Below are positions 37,921 through 50,095 of a DNA stretch of 58,821 nt, piece after piece. How positions within the stretch are numbered: the stretch's first letter is position 1; every line of letters starts with the position of its first letter. A model generated the notes under the pieces. The model made no database searches. It was given only the letters and a program-made list of their open reading frames with translations, and was not told the origin of the DNA. The stretch is from Pseudomonadota bacterium (GTDB taxonomy: Bacteria; Pseudomonadota; Gammaproteobacteria; Burkholderiales; SHXO01), in the NCBI GenBank assembly GCA_023430065.1, contig JAEZCG010000004.1, positions 1-58,821 on the forward strand, read 5' to 3'. The translations under genes and the position numbers were made by a program.

Positions 37921-38856
37921 TCAGTTGGCCGAGACGATCTCGCTCTCGATGAGCCAGCGTCCGTCTTGCTTGATCAGTTGCAGGGTCTTCAGCACGCTGT
38001 GCTTGACGGTCGGCGATGCGTAGTCCTGCCGGAAGGTGACGCTCGCGCGCCTGTCGTCGTCCAGTGTCACGCGTGGGGACACCACCGAGACGCGCAGGTC
38101 GCGTGCCAGTTCGAGCCGCCCGCGCCGCTGCGCCTCCCACGCGGCGCGCGAAGTGCCGTCAGGAGGTGTGAAAGCCGGTGCGTAGTAGGAAAGGTAGGCA
38201 GCGGCATCGCCCTGCGACCACGCCTGTGCCCAACCCTCGACCGCGGCGAGGAGCTCGGCCCTGGCATCGACCGCAGGCGGCGCGTTCGGCGCCGGCTCGT
38301 CAGCTGGCGACGCCGCGGGCTCTGCTGCCGGCGAAGCGGCGGTCGACGCCGCGCCCGGCACGATCTGACCGAGGCGATCCAGCTTCTCTCTCGCGCGCGC
38401 GTTGTCCACGTCCAGGCGCAGCGCGGCGGCGTACGCCTCGCCGGCGAGCGCGGCGTAGACGTCGCCCAGATTCTCGTGCGCGGTGGCGTAGTCCGGATGC
38501 GTGCGCAGCGCCATTTCCAGCGCTTCGCGGGCTGCACGATAGTTGCCGTGCGACGCATGCAGCACCGCGAGATTGTTGTAGGGTTCCGGCATCTCCGGGA
38601 AGTCCTGCGTCAGACTGGTGAACAGCGCGATCGCGTCGGCCGTGCGCTGCTGTTCGCTTAAGATCACACCTTTCAGAAAGCGCGCGCGCGCATCGCGCGG
38701 ATTGCGTTGCAGCTGCGCGTCCAGGCGTGCGAGTGCCGCGTCGCGCTGCCCTTGGCGGTGCAGTGCCTGCGCCTCCTCGAACGCGTCGGCGGATGCGGCA
38801 GGATGCACCGCCAGGGCGCTCAACGCGAGCGCGAGGGCGAACAGGATGCGGTGCAT
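37921..38856 (-). CDS. exported TPR-repeat protein
   Basis: This 311-residue protein has a Sec signal peptide (about residues 1-23, ending HPAASA) and TPR units over about residues 25-165 (ALHRQGQRDAALARLDAQLQ, PEPYNNLAVLHASHGNYRAA, TAHENLGDVYAALAGEAYAA). A Pro/Ala linker follows (about 170-200), then a C-terminal SnoaL/NTF2-like domain (VEGWAQAWSQGDAAAYLSYY) of the kind linked to cell-wall proteins. It is exported, probably periplasmic. It is the first gene of the ppiB-lpxH unit and is divergent from cysS. Confidence 0.85.
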   Translation of the reverse strand: MHRILFALALALSALAVHPAASADAFEEAQALHRQGQRDAALARLDAQLQRNPRDARARFLKGVILSEQQRTADAIALFTSLTQDFPEMPEPYNNLAVLHASHGNYRAAREALEMALRTHPDYATAHENLGDVYAALAGEAYAAALRLDVDNARAREKLDRLGQIVPGAASTAASPAAEPAASPADEPAPNAPPAVDARAELLAAVEGWAQAWSQGDAAAYLSYYAPAFTPPDGTSRAAWEAQRRGRLELARDLRVSVVSPRVTLDDDRRASVTFRQDYASPTVKHSVLKTLQLIKQDGRWLIESEIVSAN

Positions 38857-39025
38857 GGGCGTCGTGCTATACTCTTTGCAAAAGCGTGCTAGGTACTTGT
38901 AATACTAGCAGAATTCGAGACAGACCCGATCCCTCCACCGGTCCACGGCAAACCTCCCTCGCCGAACGGCGAGCCGCGACGACGGCCCGGCAGTTCGCGT
39001 GGCAGGACGGCACAGGCGCCGCCCC

Positions 39026-40462
39026 ATGCTGCACATCCACAATTCGCTGACGCGGCAAAAGCAGAAATTCGAACCGATCCAGCCCGGCTCGGTGCGCATG
39101 TACGTCTGCGGCATGACCGTGTACGACTACTGCCACATCGGTCATGCGCGCGTCATGGTGGTGTTCGACGTCGTGCGTCGGTGGCTGCGCGCGAGCGGCT
39201 TCGACGTACAGTACGTGCGCAACATCACGGATATCGACGACAAGATCATCCGTCGCGCACTGGAGAACGGCGAGAGCATCCAGACCCTGACCGAGCGCTT
39301 CATCGGCTTCATGGATGAGGATGCGCAGGCGCTCGGCGTGGAGAAACCCGATCACGAGCCGCGCGCGACCGAGCACGTGCCCGGCATGCTGGCCATCATC
39401 GACGCACTCGAGCGCAAGAATCTGGCCTATCGCGCGGCGAACGGCGACGTGTACTACTCGGTGCGCGGTTTCCGCGAGTACGGGAAGCTGTCGGGCAAGT
39501 CGCTCGAGGATCTGCGCGCCGGCGAGCGTGTCGACGTGGACCCCAACAAGCAGGATCCGCTCGATTTCGTTTTGTGGAAGGCAGCCAAGCCAGGCGAGCC
39601 CGCGTGGGAATCGCCCTGGGGCCGCGGACGCCCGGGCTGGCACATCGAGTGTTCGGCCATGAGCGAGCACTTCCTGGGCGAGCACTTCGACATCCACGGC
39701 GGCGGACAGGACCTGCTGTTCCCGCACCACGAGAACGAAATCGCGCAGTCCGAGGGCGCGCACGGCCACACCTTCGTCAATTACTGGATGCACAACGGCT
39801 TCGTGCGGGTGGACAACGAGAAGATGTCCAAGTCCCTGGGCAACTTCTTCACCGTGCGCGACGTGCTGAAACGGTACGACGCGGAGGTGGTGCGCTTCTT
39901 CATCGTGCGCGCGCACTACCGCAGTCCGCTCAACTACTCCGACCAGCATCTGGACGATGCACGCGCCGGGCTCAAGCGCCTGTACACCACCCTGCGCGAT
40001 ACGCCGGCTGGGCCGACGACCCCGGATTGGAGCGACCCGTTCGCCGCGCGCTTCAAGGCGGCGATGGACGACGACTTCAATACCGCCGATGCGGTCGCGG
40101 TGCTGTTCGAACTGGCGGGTGAGGTCAACCGCACGCGCGAGGCACGCAGTGCGTCGCTGTTGAAAGCGCTCGCGGCTGTGCTTGGTCTTCTGCAGCGTGA
40201 GCCGAACGATTTTCTCCAGAACCCGCTGCGAGGAAACATCCCGATCGGCGTCAGCCCAAAGGGAACGATGGGAATCACTGTGGACGGTGATCCGACGGCG
40301 GTGGGAATCTCCAGTGAGCAGATCGATCAGCTCATCGAACAGCGCAAGGCGGCGCGCCGGGCGAAGAACTTCGCCGAGGCGGATCGCATCCGCAAGGATC
40401 TGGAGGACAAGGGCGTGCTGCTGGAGGACACCGCGTCCGGCACGCTCTGGCGGAGGAAGTAG
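39026..40462 (+). CDS. cysS: cysteinyl-tRNA synthetase
   Basis: This 478-residue class I synthetase charges tRNA-Cys. The start [20 protein letters not shown] is typical. Zinc-site Cys lies in [17 protein letters not shown], which also holds the HIGH motif. The KMSKS loop is [14 protein letters not shown]. The C-terminal half has an extra segment of about 25 residues ([20 protein letters not shown]) between helices that are normally joined directly, before the usual RKAKNF-like helix and the family ending [10 protein letters not shown]. Its effect is unknown. The divergent 169-bp region holds a TAATAC -10-like box. Confidence 0.95.
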   Translation: MLHIHNSLTRQKQKFEPIQPGSVRMYVCGMTVYDYCHIGHARVMVVFDVVRRWLRASGFDVQYVRNITDIDDKIIRRALENGESIQTLTERFIGFMDEDAQALGVEKPDHEPRATEHVPGMLAIIDALERKNLAYRAANGDVYYSVRGFREYGKLSGKSLEDLRAGERVDVDPNKQDPLDFVLWKAAKPGEPAWESPWGRGRPGWHIECSAMSEHFLGEHFDIHGGGQDLLFPHHENEIAQSEGAHGHTFVNYWMHNGFVRVDNEKMSKSLGNFFTVRDVLKRYDAEVVRFFIVRAHYRSPLNYSDQHLDDARAGLKRLYTTLRDTPAGPTTPDWSDPFAARFKAAMDDDFNTADAVAVLFELAGEVNRTREARSASLLKALAAVLGLLQREPNDFLQNPLRGNIPIGVSPKGTMGITVDGDPTAVGISSEQIDQLIEQRKAARRAKNFAEADRIRKDLEDKGVLLEDTASGTLWRRK

Positions 40463-40506
40463 GCGACGGCGATCGCGCCGTCTTGTTCTGGTGCGAAGGG
40501 GGACGG

Positions 40507-42897
40507 ATGTCGGATCGCACAGCAACCAATCGCAAGATGGCGTTCCCGCCGGCGCTCGCCTGCCTGCAGCCATTGCAGGACTGGCTGCGGGATGCGGCCA
40601 CGGCGCTGCTGGCGCGCACTTCACCGCAAGCGGCGCCGCGCATGCCGACCTGGTATACCGGCGAGGGCGCGCACATCGCCGCGCAACTGGGCGATGCGGA
40701 GCTCGGGGAGGCGTGGAGTCAGTTCGGACGCCTCTATGCACAGTTCGAAGCGGCGGCGGATGCCTGCGTCGCCTCCGCCAGGCGCGGACGCGGCGACGCG
40801 GCGGCCGAACAGCTGCGGCAATCCTTCTCCGTGCTCGCCTCGCTCACCTCGCTGCTCACGGCCGGCAGCTTGCGCGAAGTGTCGCTGCTCTTCGCCGAGC
40901 GCGAGCGCCGGATCGCGCAGCGCTACGAGCAGGAGTTCCTCGAGGCCGCGCACATCGGCCGCTTCAGCGTGCGTCTGTCGGACGAGGCGCTGCTCGCCTG
41001 CGACGAAAGCTTCGCTGCCCTGTTCGACGGCGAGCCGGCGGGACTTCGTGGACGCGAAGCGCGTGCGGTGCTGGGCAAGGCCGCGTGGCGCGACCTGCGC
41101 GAAGACCTGAAGCCGGGGCAGACGCGTCGCGTGCGCATACGCCGTCCCCGTCCCAGGCAGCTGACCCTCGAGATCGTCGCCTACATGACCGGCACGGTGG
41201 CACGCGGCACGCTGCATGGCTTCGTGGTCAACGTGTCCCAGGCCGAGGCGGACGCGCAGAACCGCCGCCTGCTGTCCTCCGCGATCGAGGCGCTGGACCA
41301 ATTGGTGGCGATCACCGATGCCAGGCAGCACCTCGTGTACGTGAATGGTGCCTTCGCGCGTGCGACCGGTTATGCGGCAGGTGAGGTGCTGGGACGCTCG
41401 CTGCGCTTCCTGCATGGACCGCAGACCAGCCCCGCTACGCTGGCGCTGCTGCGGCAGGCGGTACGCGCGGGCGAAGCCGCGCATGTCGAACTGGTCAATT
41501 ACCGCAAGTCGGGCGAGGCGTACTGGGTGGATCTGTCCATGGTGCCCGTACCCGATGCGGGCGGCGAGATCACGCACTGGGTGGCAATCGGACACGACAT
41601 CACCGCACGCAAGCGGCAGGAGGAGGAAATCACCCGCCTGGCGATGGAGGACCACCTCACCGGTCTACCCAATCGCCGTGCCGCCGAGGCGCGCCTGGCC
41701 ATCGAGTGGAGCCGCGCCCGCCGCCGCGCGGGATCGTTTGCGGTGGCCCTGGTCGACGTGGATCGCTTCAAGCTGGTCAACGATCAGTACGGGCACCAAG
41801 TGGGCGATCAGGCCCTGATCCACATCGCCGCACTGCTGGGACGCAACAAGCGCGGCGGCGACTGGATCTGCCGCTGGGGCGGGGAGGAATTCCTGGTCTG
41901 CCTGCACGATCTCGATGCGCGGGGTGCACTCGCCGCGGCGGAACGCACGCGCAAGCTGATCCGCACCCACCCGCTGGCCGGACCGCATGGCGACCTGACG
42001 CTGACGGTGAGCATGGGCGTGGCGCTGTACGACGTGGATGTCGAATCGGTGGACGCGCTGGTGGCGCAAGCCGACAGCTTGCTATACGAGGCCAAGCGCG
42101 CCGGCCGCGACCGTGTGGTCAGCAATGCCAGGCCCTCGGCACGCGGCGTCACGAGCGGCAACTGGGAGCGCTCGCAGGTGCATAGCGCATTGCAGGAGCA
42201 GCGCGTGGTCGCGGCCTTCCAGCCCATCGTCGACCTGCGCAGCGGCGAGACCGTCGCCGAGGAGGCGCTCGCACGCATCGTGGGCCGGGACGATACGCTG
42301 GTGCCGGCCGGTGAATTCATCGGGGCGGCCGAGGCGCTGCGGCTGATCAGCGCGATCGACCGCACGGTGAGCGAGACTGCGCTGGAGCGCAGTGCGAGCG
42401 CCGCCGGCAATCCGCCTTGCACACGCTTCATCAATCTGTCGCAGCAGTTCCTTGCCGACGGCGAGGAGGTGGACCGCCTGCTCGACCGGGCAAAGGCGCT
42501 GCGTGTGCTGCCCAGCGCCAAGAACCAGCCGCTGGTGATCGAGCTGACCGAACGTCAGACGAACGACATGAAGCTGCTCAAGAGGCAGCTGAGACCGTTC
42601 CTGCAATCCGGCTTCGGGCTCGCACTGGATGATTTCGGAAGCGGACAGTCGTCGTTCATGTACCTGGCCGACCTGCCGCTGAGCTTCATCAAGATCGAGG
42701 GCTGGATGGTTCGGCGCATCGTGAGCGACTCGCGCATCCGTCAGCTGGTGGCATCGCTGGTGGGCACAGCACGCAGCTTCGATCTGCGAACGGTGGCCGA
42801 GTGCGTGGAGGATGGCCAGGCGGCGCAGGTGTTGTGCGACTTGGGGGTGGACTGGGCGCAGGGCTTTTTCTTCGCCGAGCCCGCGCTGGTGCACTGA
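40507..42897 (+). CDS. PAS-GGDEF-EAL cyclic-di-GMP protein
   Basis: This 796-residue signalling protein has an N-terminal helical region of unknown type (about 1-150), a PAS-like segment (about 150-250), and a LOV-like PAS domain at about 261-372. Position 299 is Leu where photoactive LOV domains have Cys (GRSLRFLHGP). The GGDEF domain has an intact active site (WGGEEFLV at about 457-464) and an intact RxxD inhibitory site (RGGD, five residues before). The EAL domain (about 560-795) keeps EAL, NLS, ELTE, LDDFGSG, IKIE and AECVE-AQG. Both cyclase and phosphodiesterase activities look possible. No membrane segment is seen. The ATG has an AAGGGGGA site upstream. Confidence 0.93.
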   Translation: MSDRTATNRKMAFPPALACLQPLQDWLRDAATALLARTSPQAAPRMPTWYTGEGAHIAAQLGDAELGEAWSQFGRLYAQFEAAADACVASARRGRGDAAAEQLRQSFSVLASLTSLLTAGSLREVSLLFAERERRIAQRYEQEFLEAAHIGRFSVRLSDEALLACDESFAALFDGEPAGLRGREARAVLGKAAWRDLREDLKPGQTRRVRIRRPRPRQLTLEIVAYMTGTVARGTLHGFVVNVSQAEADAQNRRLLSSAIEALDQLVAITDARQHLVYVNGAFARATGYAAGEVLGRSLRFLHGPQTSPATLALLRQAVRAGEAAHVELVNYRKSGEAYWVDLSMVPVPDAGGEITHWVAIGHDITARKRQEEEITRLAMEDHLTGLPNRRAAEARLAIEWSRARRRAGSFAVALVDVDRFKLVNDQYGHQVGDQALIHIAALLGRNKRGGDWICRWGGEEFLVCLHDLDARGALAAAERTRKLIRTHPLAGPHGDLTLTVSMGVALYDVDVESVDALVAQADSLLYEAKRAGRDRVVSNARPSARGVTSGNWERSQVHSALQEQRVVAAFQPIVDLRSGETVAEEALARIVGRDDTLVPAGEFIGAAEALRLISAIDRTVSETALERSASAAGNPPCTRFINLSQQFLADGEEVDRLLDRAKALRVLPSAKNQPLVIELTERQTNDMKLLKRQLRPFLQSGFGLALDDFGSGQSSFMYLADLPLSFIKIEGWMVRRIVSDSRIRQLVASLVGTARSFDLRTVAECVEDGQAAQVLCDLGVDWAQGFFFAEPALVH

Positions 42898-42903
42898 CCG
42901 GCA

Positions 42904-44010
42904 TCAGCCCTCGAAGAATTCCTTGACCTTCTCGAACCAGCTCTTGGCCTTCGGGTTGTGGCGCCCCGACTCCTCCTGGTTGATCGCCTCGAGTTCGAGC
43001 AAGAGTTCCTTCTGGCGAGGGGTGAGGTTCACCGGTGTCTCGACCACCACGTGACACATCAGGTCGCCATAGGTATTGGTGCGCACCCCTTTGATGCCCT
43101 TGCCGCGCAGCCGGAACACCTTGCCCGACTGGGTCTCGGCCGGGATCTTGATCTTCGCGCTGCCGTCCAGGGTGGGAATCTCGATCTCGCCGCCGAGCGC
43201 GGCGGTGGTGAAGCTGATCGGCATCTCGCAGTGCAGGTCGTTCTCCTCGCGCTGGAACATCGCGTGAGGCCGCAGACGCACCACCACGTACAGGTCGCCG
43301 GGAGGTCCGCCGTTGACGCCGGCTTCGCCTTCGCCAGTCAGGCGGATGCGATCACCTTCGTCCACGCCTGCGGGAATCTTGACCGACAGGGTCTTCTGTT
43401 TCTTCACACGGCCGGCACCCGAGCAAGTACTGCAGGGGTCGCGCACGATCTTGCCCACACCGCCGCAGCGCGGGCAGGTCTGCTGGAGTGAAAAGAAGCC
43501 CTGCTGAATGCGCACCTGCCCCTGTCCCTGGCAGGTTGGACAGGTGATCGGCTCCGTGCCCGGTTTCGCGCCCGTGCCGTTGCATGGCTCGCAGGTCTCC
43601 AGCGTGGGAATGCGGATCTTGGTCTCGGCCCCGCGTGCGGCTTCCTCGAGTGAGATCTCGAGGTTGTAGCGCAGGTCGGCGCCGCGGTAGACGTTGGAAC
43701 GGCCGCGTCCGCCGCCGAATATCTCGCTGAAGATGTCACCGAAGGCATCGCCGAAGCCGGCGCCGCCCGGGCCGCCGGCCATGCCCTCCATTGCCTGATG
43801 CCCGAAGCGGTCGTAGGCGCTGCGTTTGTCCTGATCGGACAGGACTTCGTAGGCCTCCTTGGCCTCCTTGAACTTGTCCTCGGCCGTGGCGCTGTCCGGA
43901 TTGCGGTCCGGGTGATGCTGCATGGCCAGCTTGCGATAGGCCTTCTTGATTTCGTCTTCCGAGGCGTCCCGGTTGACGCCCAGAACCTCGTAGTAGTCGC
44001 GCTTGGCCAT
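42904..44010 (-). CDS. dnaJ: chaperone DnaJ
   Basis: This 368-residue J-domain co-chaperone stimulates DnaK. The J domain is at about residues 1-70 ([16 protein letters not shown], with HPD). A Gly-rich region follows ([14 protein letters not shown]), then the zinc domain with four CxxCxGxG repeats ([38 protein letters not shown]) and the substrate-binding C-terminus. The start [12 protein letters not shown] is family-like; an upstream in-frame ATG would add 14 residues across the hairpin-bearing dnaK-dnaJ gap. It ends 6 bases from the convergent GGDEF-EAL gene. Confidence 0.97.
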   Translation of the reverse strand: MAKRDYYEVLGVNRDASEDEIKKAYRKLAMQHHPDRNPDSATAEDKFKEAKEAYEVLSDQDKRSAYDRFGHQAMEGMAGGPGGAGFGDAFGDIFSEIFGGGRGRSNVYRGADLRYNLEISLEEAARGAETKIRIPTLETCEPCNGTGAKPGTEPITCPTCQGQGQVRIQQGFFSLQQTCPRCGGVGKIVRDPCSTCSGAGRVKKQKTLSVKIPAGVDEGDRIRLTGEGEAGVNGGPPGDLYVVVRLRPHAMFQREENDLHCEMPISFTTAALGGEIEIPTLDGSAKIKIPAETQSGKVFRLRGKGIKGVRTNTYGDLMCHVVVETPVNLTPRQKELLLELEAINQEESGRHNPKAKSWFEKVKEFFEG

Positions 44011-44041
44011 GCCCAACGATTTCCCTTTGCTACAAGCGAAC

Positions 44042-44088
44042 GGCCGAATCAAGCGTCATTCCGCAGGGAATGACGCTCGAATTCGGCC
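44042..44088. repeat. long hairpin in the dnaK-dnaJ gap
   Basis: An outer 8-base stem (GGCCGAAT and ATTCGGCC) encloses an inner perfect 11-base stem (AGCGTCATTCC and GGAATGACGCT) with a GCAG loop. No T-tract follows on the dnaJ strand. The inner ATTCC-loop-GGAAT form resembles short palindromic repeats seen in several Betaproteobacteria. Confidence 0.75.
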
Positions 44089-44125
44089 AGATAGGACGTC
44101 ATGCCTGCCGACGCCTGCTGATCGA

Positions 44126-44149
44126 GTCATGCCCGTTTCCGGGCATGAC
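44126..44149. repeat. second hairpin in the dnaK-dnaJ gap
   Basis: A perfect 10-base stem, GTCATGCCCG and CGGGCATGAC, has a TTTC loop and lies just after the dnaK stop on the minus strand. Its right arm can also pair with GACGTCATGC at 44096-44105, so alternative folds exist. Confidence 0.75.
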
Positions 44150-44155
44150 GTCTCT

Positions 44156-46081
<1,926 letters not shown>

Positions 46082-46125
46082 GCGATTCCTCGTTAATCAG
46101 GAAGTTGAATGCGAGTGCAGCCTAG

Positions 46126-46152
46126 GTGTGGGGCCGGGCCGAGCGTTTCAAG
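46126..46152 (-). promoter_or_regulatory. sigma-32-type heat-shock promoter for dnaK
   Basis: On the minus strand CTTGAAA (46146-46152) and CCCCACAC (46126-46133) are separated by 12 bases, close to the CTTGAAA-N11-16-CCCCATNT consensus. The -35 overlaps the grpE stop codon, so dnaK can be transcribed apart from grpE. Confidence 0.8.
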
Positions 46153-46708
46153 CGCCGCCTTCCGCCTGCGGCTTGGCGACGGCCACGAGGGCCGGCCGCA
46201 GCACCCGATCGTGCAGCAGATAGCCCTTCTGCAGCACCTGCACGACCGTATTGGGTGCCTGGTCGGAAGGAACCGTCGTCATTGCCTCATGACGATGCGG
46301 GTCGAACTTCTCGCCGAGCGGGTGCACTTCCCGGATTGCCGACTTCTCGAACACGCTGTTGATCTGCTTGAGGGTGAGTTCCACGCCCTGGCGCAGGGCG
46401 TCGAACGTGCTGTTGTCCGCCGCGAGAGCGGCTTCCAGGGCGTCCCGGACCGGCAGCAGTTCGCTGGCGAATCCCTCCAGGGCGTACTTGTGTGCGTTGG
46501 CGATATCGGCTTGGGCGCGCTTGCGGATGTTGTCGGCCTCGGCCTTCGCGCGCAGCCAGGCATCGTGATGCTCCTGTGCCTGCAGCTCCAGTTTGCGAAT
46601 GAGTTCCTGATCGCTCGGCATGGTGTCGTGGCCTGATTCGGTGCTGTCCGAACCGGCGGACGCCTCGCCCTGGCCGTTTGCGTTCAGGTTGCGTTCCTCT
46701 TCTTGCAT
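46148..46708 (-). CDS. grpE: nucleotide exchange factor GrpE
   Basis: This 186-residue protein releases ADP from DnaK. It has an acidic N-terminus, a long coiled coil (about residues 35-95, [20 protein letters not shown]), and the C-terminal beta domain with the GrpE signature ([40 protein letters not shown]). Its promoter has a strong sigma-32 match. A second such promoter overlaps its end and serves dnaK. Confidence 0.96.
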   Translation of the reverse strand: MQEEERNLNANGQGEASAGSDSTESGHDTMPSDQELIRKLELQAQEHHDAWLRAKAEADNIRKRAQADIANAHKYALEGFASELLPVRDALEAALAADNSTFDALRQGVELTLKQINSVFEKSAIREVHPLGEKFDPHRHEAMTTVPSDQAPNTVVQVLQKGYLLHDRVLRPALVAVAKPQAEGGA

Positions 46709-46737
46709 CTTCCACTCTCCCAGCTAGACCCCAAGCG

Positions 46738-46765
46738 AAGTGGGGGCGCAGGCCGACCTTTCAAG
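46738..46765 (-). promoter_or_regulatory. sigma-32-type heat-shock promoter for grpE
   Basis: On the minus strand CTTGAAA (46759-46765) and CCCCACTT (46738-46745) are separated by 13 bases. The predicted start lies about 20-25 bases before the grpE ATG. It lies between hemH and grpE. Confidence 0.85.
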
Positions 46766-46805
46766 CAGAGGTGGGAGGCGAGGCGTGACTTTTTCGGCGA
46801 ACGTT

Positions 46806-47894
46806 TCAGCGCTGGGCGCCGAGAGCCAGAGCCCGCTCGCGGGAGGCGGCCGCCGCGCGCGGGTCGGGCGTGCCGATCCAGCCCTGAAGGTTGGCGAGGG
46901 TGATCCCGGCCAGCGCCTCGATCCAGTCCGGCCGCTCGTTCAGACAAGCGATGTAGTTGAACTGCTCGCCTCCCGCCGCCAGGAAGGCGGCCCGGTTCTC
47001 CATGGCGATCTCTTCGAGCGTCTCGAGGCAGTCCGCGACGAATCCCGGGCAGACCAAGTCCAGGCGGCGCACGCCCTGACGGGCGAGCCCCTCGATGGTG
47101 TCCTGCGTGTAAGGCTGCAGCCACTCGGCGCGGCCGAAGCGCGACTGGAAGGCCACCACATACTCGCCGGGTCCCAGCGCGAGCGCCTCGCCGAGCAGGC
47201 GCCCGGTCTTCTGGCATTCGCAGTGATAGGGATCGCCGCGGTCCAGCGAGAAGCGCGGCAGCCCGTGAAAGCTCATGACCAGGCGCTCGCCGCGGCCATG
47301 CGCCTGCCAGTGTTCGCGCACGCTGCGGGCGAGCGCCGCGATGTAGCCCGGATCGTCGTGGAAGTGCTTGACCAGGCGCAGCGCGGGGGTGTTGCGGCGT
47401 CGCGTCAGGGAGGCGAACACCGCGTCGTAGCTGCTGGCGGTGGTGCTCGCCGCGAATTGCGGATACATCGGCAGCACCAGGACCCGATCGCAGCCCGCGG
47501 TCGCCAACTGGTCGAGGCCGGCAGCGACCGACGGCGAGCCGTAGCGCATCGCCCAGGCGACCTCGATCGGCGCCTCCACGCGGCCATTCAGCGCGTCCTG
47601 CAGCATGGCCGCCTGCTTCCGGGTGTGGACCGCGAGCGGTGATCCTTCGTCCGTCCAGATGCAGGCGTACTTCTCGGCCGATTTGCGTGGCCGTACGTTC
47701 AGGATGATCGCATTGAGAACCAGCCACCAGACCGGGCGGGGGATCTCGACCACCCGGGGATCGGACAGGAACTGCCTGAGATAGGGCCGCAGCGCCGCTG
47801 CCGTCGGCGCCTCTGGCGTGCCCAGATTGACCAGTAGCACACCGATGCGGGCGAGGCTGCCGTGGATATAGGGTGGTTCCGACTGGAAGCGCAT
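46806..47894 (-). CDS. hemH: ferrochelatase
   Basis: This 362-residue enzyme inserts iron into protoporphyrin IX to make haem. The catalytic His lies in [66 protein letters not shown] and [19 protein letters not shown] are family signatures. The ATG at 47894 gives a family-like start; an in-frame extension upstream to 48002 is not conserved in character. It lies between hrcA and grpE on the same strand. No clear Fe-S cluster motif is visible. Confidence 0.95.
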   Translation of the reverse strand: MRFQSEPPYIHGSLARIGVLLVNLGTPEAPTAAALRPYLRQFLSDPRVVEIPRPVWWLVLNAIILNVRPRKSAEKYACIWTDEGSPLAVHTRKQAAMLQDALNGRVEAPIEVAWAMRYGSPSVAAGLDQLATAGCDRVLVLPMYPQFAASTTASSYDAVFASLTRRRNTPALRLVKHFHDDPGYIAALARSVREHWQAHGRGERLVMSFHGLPRFSLDRGDPYHCECQKTGRLLGEALALGPGEYVVAFQSRFGRAEWLQPYTQDTIEGLARQGVRRLDLVCPGFVADCLETLEEIAMENRAAFLAAGGEQFNYIACLNERPDWIEALAGITLANLQGWIGTPDPRAAAASRERALALGAQR

Positions 47895-48089
47895 ACCAAG
47901 AACGGACGCAGGTCCGGCCGGCCGGGCCGCAGCCCGCGAAGCCGTGACGGTACCATCAAGGACGGGGACTGCACAGACGGCACGCAACGATCCCCGGCAC
48001 ACCCAGGCGCGCCTCGAATCGACCGGCGCCGTGGCGGATTCGAGCCGACCTTCGGGGCACGGTCAGGCCGCACGGGCGAGAGGTGTTCG

Positions 48090-49118
48090 TCAGATCCGGG
48101 CGCGTTGTGCCATCGCGTTCGACAGCAGCTTCGCGGTGATCTCCACGATCGGGATGACGCGCTCGTAGGCCATGCGGGTCGGGCCGATCACGCCCACCGT
48201 GCCGAGTACCTGGCCGTCCACCTCGTAGGGGGCGGTGACCACGCTGCACTCGTCCAGGGGCACCAAACCGGATTCCCCGCCGATGTAGATCTGCACGCCC
48301 TGGGCGCGGCTGCCCATCTCCAGCAATTGCAGCAGCGAGGTGCGTTGCTCGAACAGGTCGAACAGGCGCCGCAGGCTGATCACATTGGAAGACAGATCCT
48401 GCACGTGCAGCAGGTTGTGCTCGCCCGACAGGACGTACTCGTCGGATTTTTCCGAGAGCGCTTCGTTGCCGACCTCGACCGCCTTGGTGAGCAGCTGCGT
48501 CATGTCGTCGCGCAGGCGCTTCAACTCGTCGCGTAGGCGCTCCTTGACCTGATCGAAGTCGCAGCCCACGCAGTGCTGGTTGATGAAATTGGCGGCCTCG
48601 GTCAGTTCCGAGGGTGAATAGGCCCGCTCCGTAAACAGAATGCGATTCTGCACGTCGCCCTCGGGCGTAACGATGATCAGCAGAATGCGACGTTCCGACA
48701 GGCGCAGGAACTCGAGATGACGGAAAGCCGTCGAGCGCCGCCTCGGCACCAGCACCACGCCAGCGAAGCGGGTGAGATCGGAGAGCAGATGCGATGCGGA
48801 CTGCATGAGGCGCTGCGGCTGATCGCCGCTGAGCTGGGTGACGGCCTGCTCGATCTCGGACCGGTCCAGAGCCTTTATCGTGAGCAGCGAATCGACGAAG
48901 AAGCGGTAGCCGCGCGGGGTCGGCACCCGGCCCGCCGAGGTGTGCGGGCTTGCGACGAAGCCCATCTCCTCCAGGTCCGCCATCACGTTGCGGATGCTGG
49001 CGGGCGACAGATCGAGCCCCGAATAGCGCGACAAGGTGCGCGAGCCGACCGGCTGACCCTCAGCAATGTAGCGCTCGACCAGGGTCTTCAGGAGTATCTG
49101 TGCACGTTCGCTGAGCAT
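48090..49118 (-). CDS. hrcA: heat-inducible transcription repressor HrcA
   Basis: This 342-residue repressor has an N-terminal winged helix ([38 protein letters not shown]) and the HrcA C-terminal domain ([19 protein letters not shown]). Known HrcA proteins bind CIRCE inverted repeats. I found no CIRCE (TTAGCACTC-N9-GAGTGCTAA) upstream of grpE, dnaK, dnaJ or hrcA here, so its targets, usually groESL, probably lie elsewhere. It is divergent from nadK. Confidence 0.96.
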   Translation of the reverse strand: MLSERAQILLKTLVERYIAEGQPVGSRTLSRYSGLDLSPASIRNVMADLEEMGFVASPHTSAGRVPTPRGYRFFVDSLLTIKALDRSEIEQAVTQLSGDQPQRLMQSASHLLSDLTRFAGVVLVPRRRSTAFRHLEFLRLSERRILLIIVTPEGDVQNRILFTERAYSPSELTEAANFINQHCVGCDFDQVKERLRDELKRLRDDMTQLLTKAVEVGNEALSEKSDEYVLSGEHNLLHVQDLSSNVISLRRLFDLFEQRTSLLQLLEMGSRAQGVQIYIGGESGLVPLDECSVVTAPYEVDGQVLGTVGVIGPTRMAYERVIPIVEITAKLLSNAMAQRARI

Positions 49119-49207
49119 GTTTCGATTCTAGCGCAAGCGTTCCCGCTCTGACGCGGCAGACCGCCGGTTGCCGGCGGTGCCGCGATCCGTTGTGTTCTAA
49201 TGCGGCC

Positions 49208-50080
49208 ATGACGGAGATCTTCAAGACCATCTCCCTGATCGGCAAGTACAAGAGTCCCGAGATCGCGGAGCCGCTGATGGCGCTCGCCCGCTTCCTCGAG
49301 AGTCGCGGCGTGCGCGTGCTGTTGGACCGGCTCACGGCTTCGCACATGGCGCGCAACCACCTCGAGGTGATGCCTCTCGACGAGGCGGGCGCGCTGTCCG
49401 ATCTGGCCATCGTCGTCGGCGGGGACGGTACGATGCTCAACGTCGCGCGCACGCTGGCCCCCTTCGACGTGTCCCTGGTCGGGGTGAACCAGGGACGGCT
49501 CGGCTTCCTGACCGACATCTCGGTCGGAAACATGCTGCACACCATCGGCGAGATCCTCGACGGCAAGTACGTGATCGAGGAACGCATGCTGCTGTCGGCG
49601 AAGGTGTTCCGTGCCGGCGCGGAGATCTTCGCGGTACGCGCGTTCAACGACGTGTGCATCGCCAAGGGCGCGGACGGGGGACTGATCGAACTTGAGGTAC
49701 GGGTCGACGGGCGCTTCGTCTACCTGTTGCGCGCAGACGGACTGATCGTGTCCACGCCCACCGGATCCACCGCCTACGCGCTGTCCGCGGGAGGGCCGAT
49801 CCTGCATCCGGCGCTGTCCGCCTTCGCCATCGTGCCGGTATGCCCGCACACGCTCTCGAACCGGCCGATCGCGGTCGACAGCGCCGTGCGCATCGAAGTG
49901 CTCATGCACCGATGCGCGGATGCGCGCGTGCACTTCGACAGTCATTCCCGGTGTGAACTGCAGCCGGAGGACCGGGTGATGGTGGAACGTTACCAGCGCT
50001 CGATACGGCTGCTGCACCCGGTCGGCCACAACTACTACCACATGCTGCGCGAGAAGCTCCGCTGGAGCGAGGCGTTGTAG
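49208..50080 (+). CDS. nadK: NAD kinase
   Basis: This 290-residue enzyme phosphorylates NAD to NADP. It carries the GGDGTMLNVARTLA motif, with the catalytic Asp, then GVNQGRLGFLTDI and the C-terminal STPTGSTAYALSAGGPILHP. I chose the ATG at 49208 (MTEIFKTISLIGKY) over an upstream in-frame start that adds six residues. recN follows 15 bases later, a conserved pairing. Confidence 0.96.
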   Translation: MTEIFKTISLIGKYKSPEIAEPLMALARFLESRGVRVLLDRLTASHMARNHLEVMPLDEAGALSDLAIVVGGDGTMLNVARTLAPFDVSLVGVNQGRLGFLTDISVGNMLHTIGEILDGKYVIEERMLLSAKVFRAGAEIFAVRAFNDVCIAKGADGGLIELEVRVDGRFVYLLRADGLIVSTPTGSTAYALSAGGPILHPALSAFAIVPVCPHTLSNRPIAVDSAVRIEVLMHRCADARVHFDSHSRCELQPEDRVMVERYQRSIRLLHPVGHNYYHMLREKLRWSEAL

Positions 50081-50095
50081 GACGATCCGGCGTCC

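Noticed and set aside
44126..44149. Hairpin after dnaK as an intrinsic terminator
   Set aside because: No T-tract follows on the dnaK strand.
46709..46805. CIRCE operator expected near hrcA, grpE or dnaK
   Set aside because: No TTAGCACTC-N9-GAGTGCTAA or close match seen upstream of these genes.
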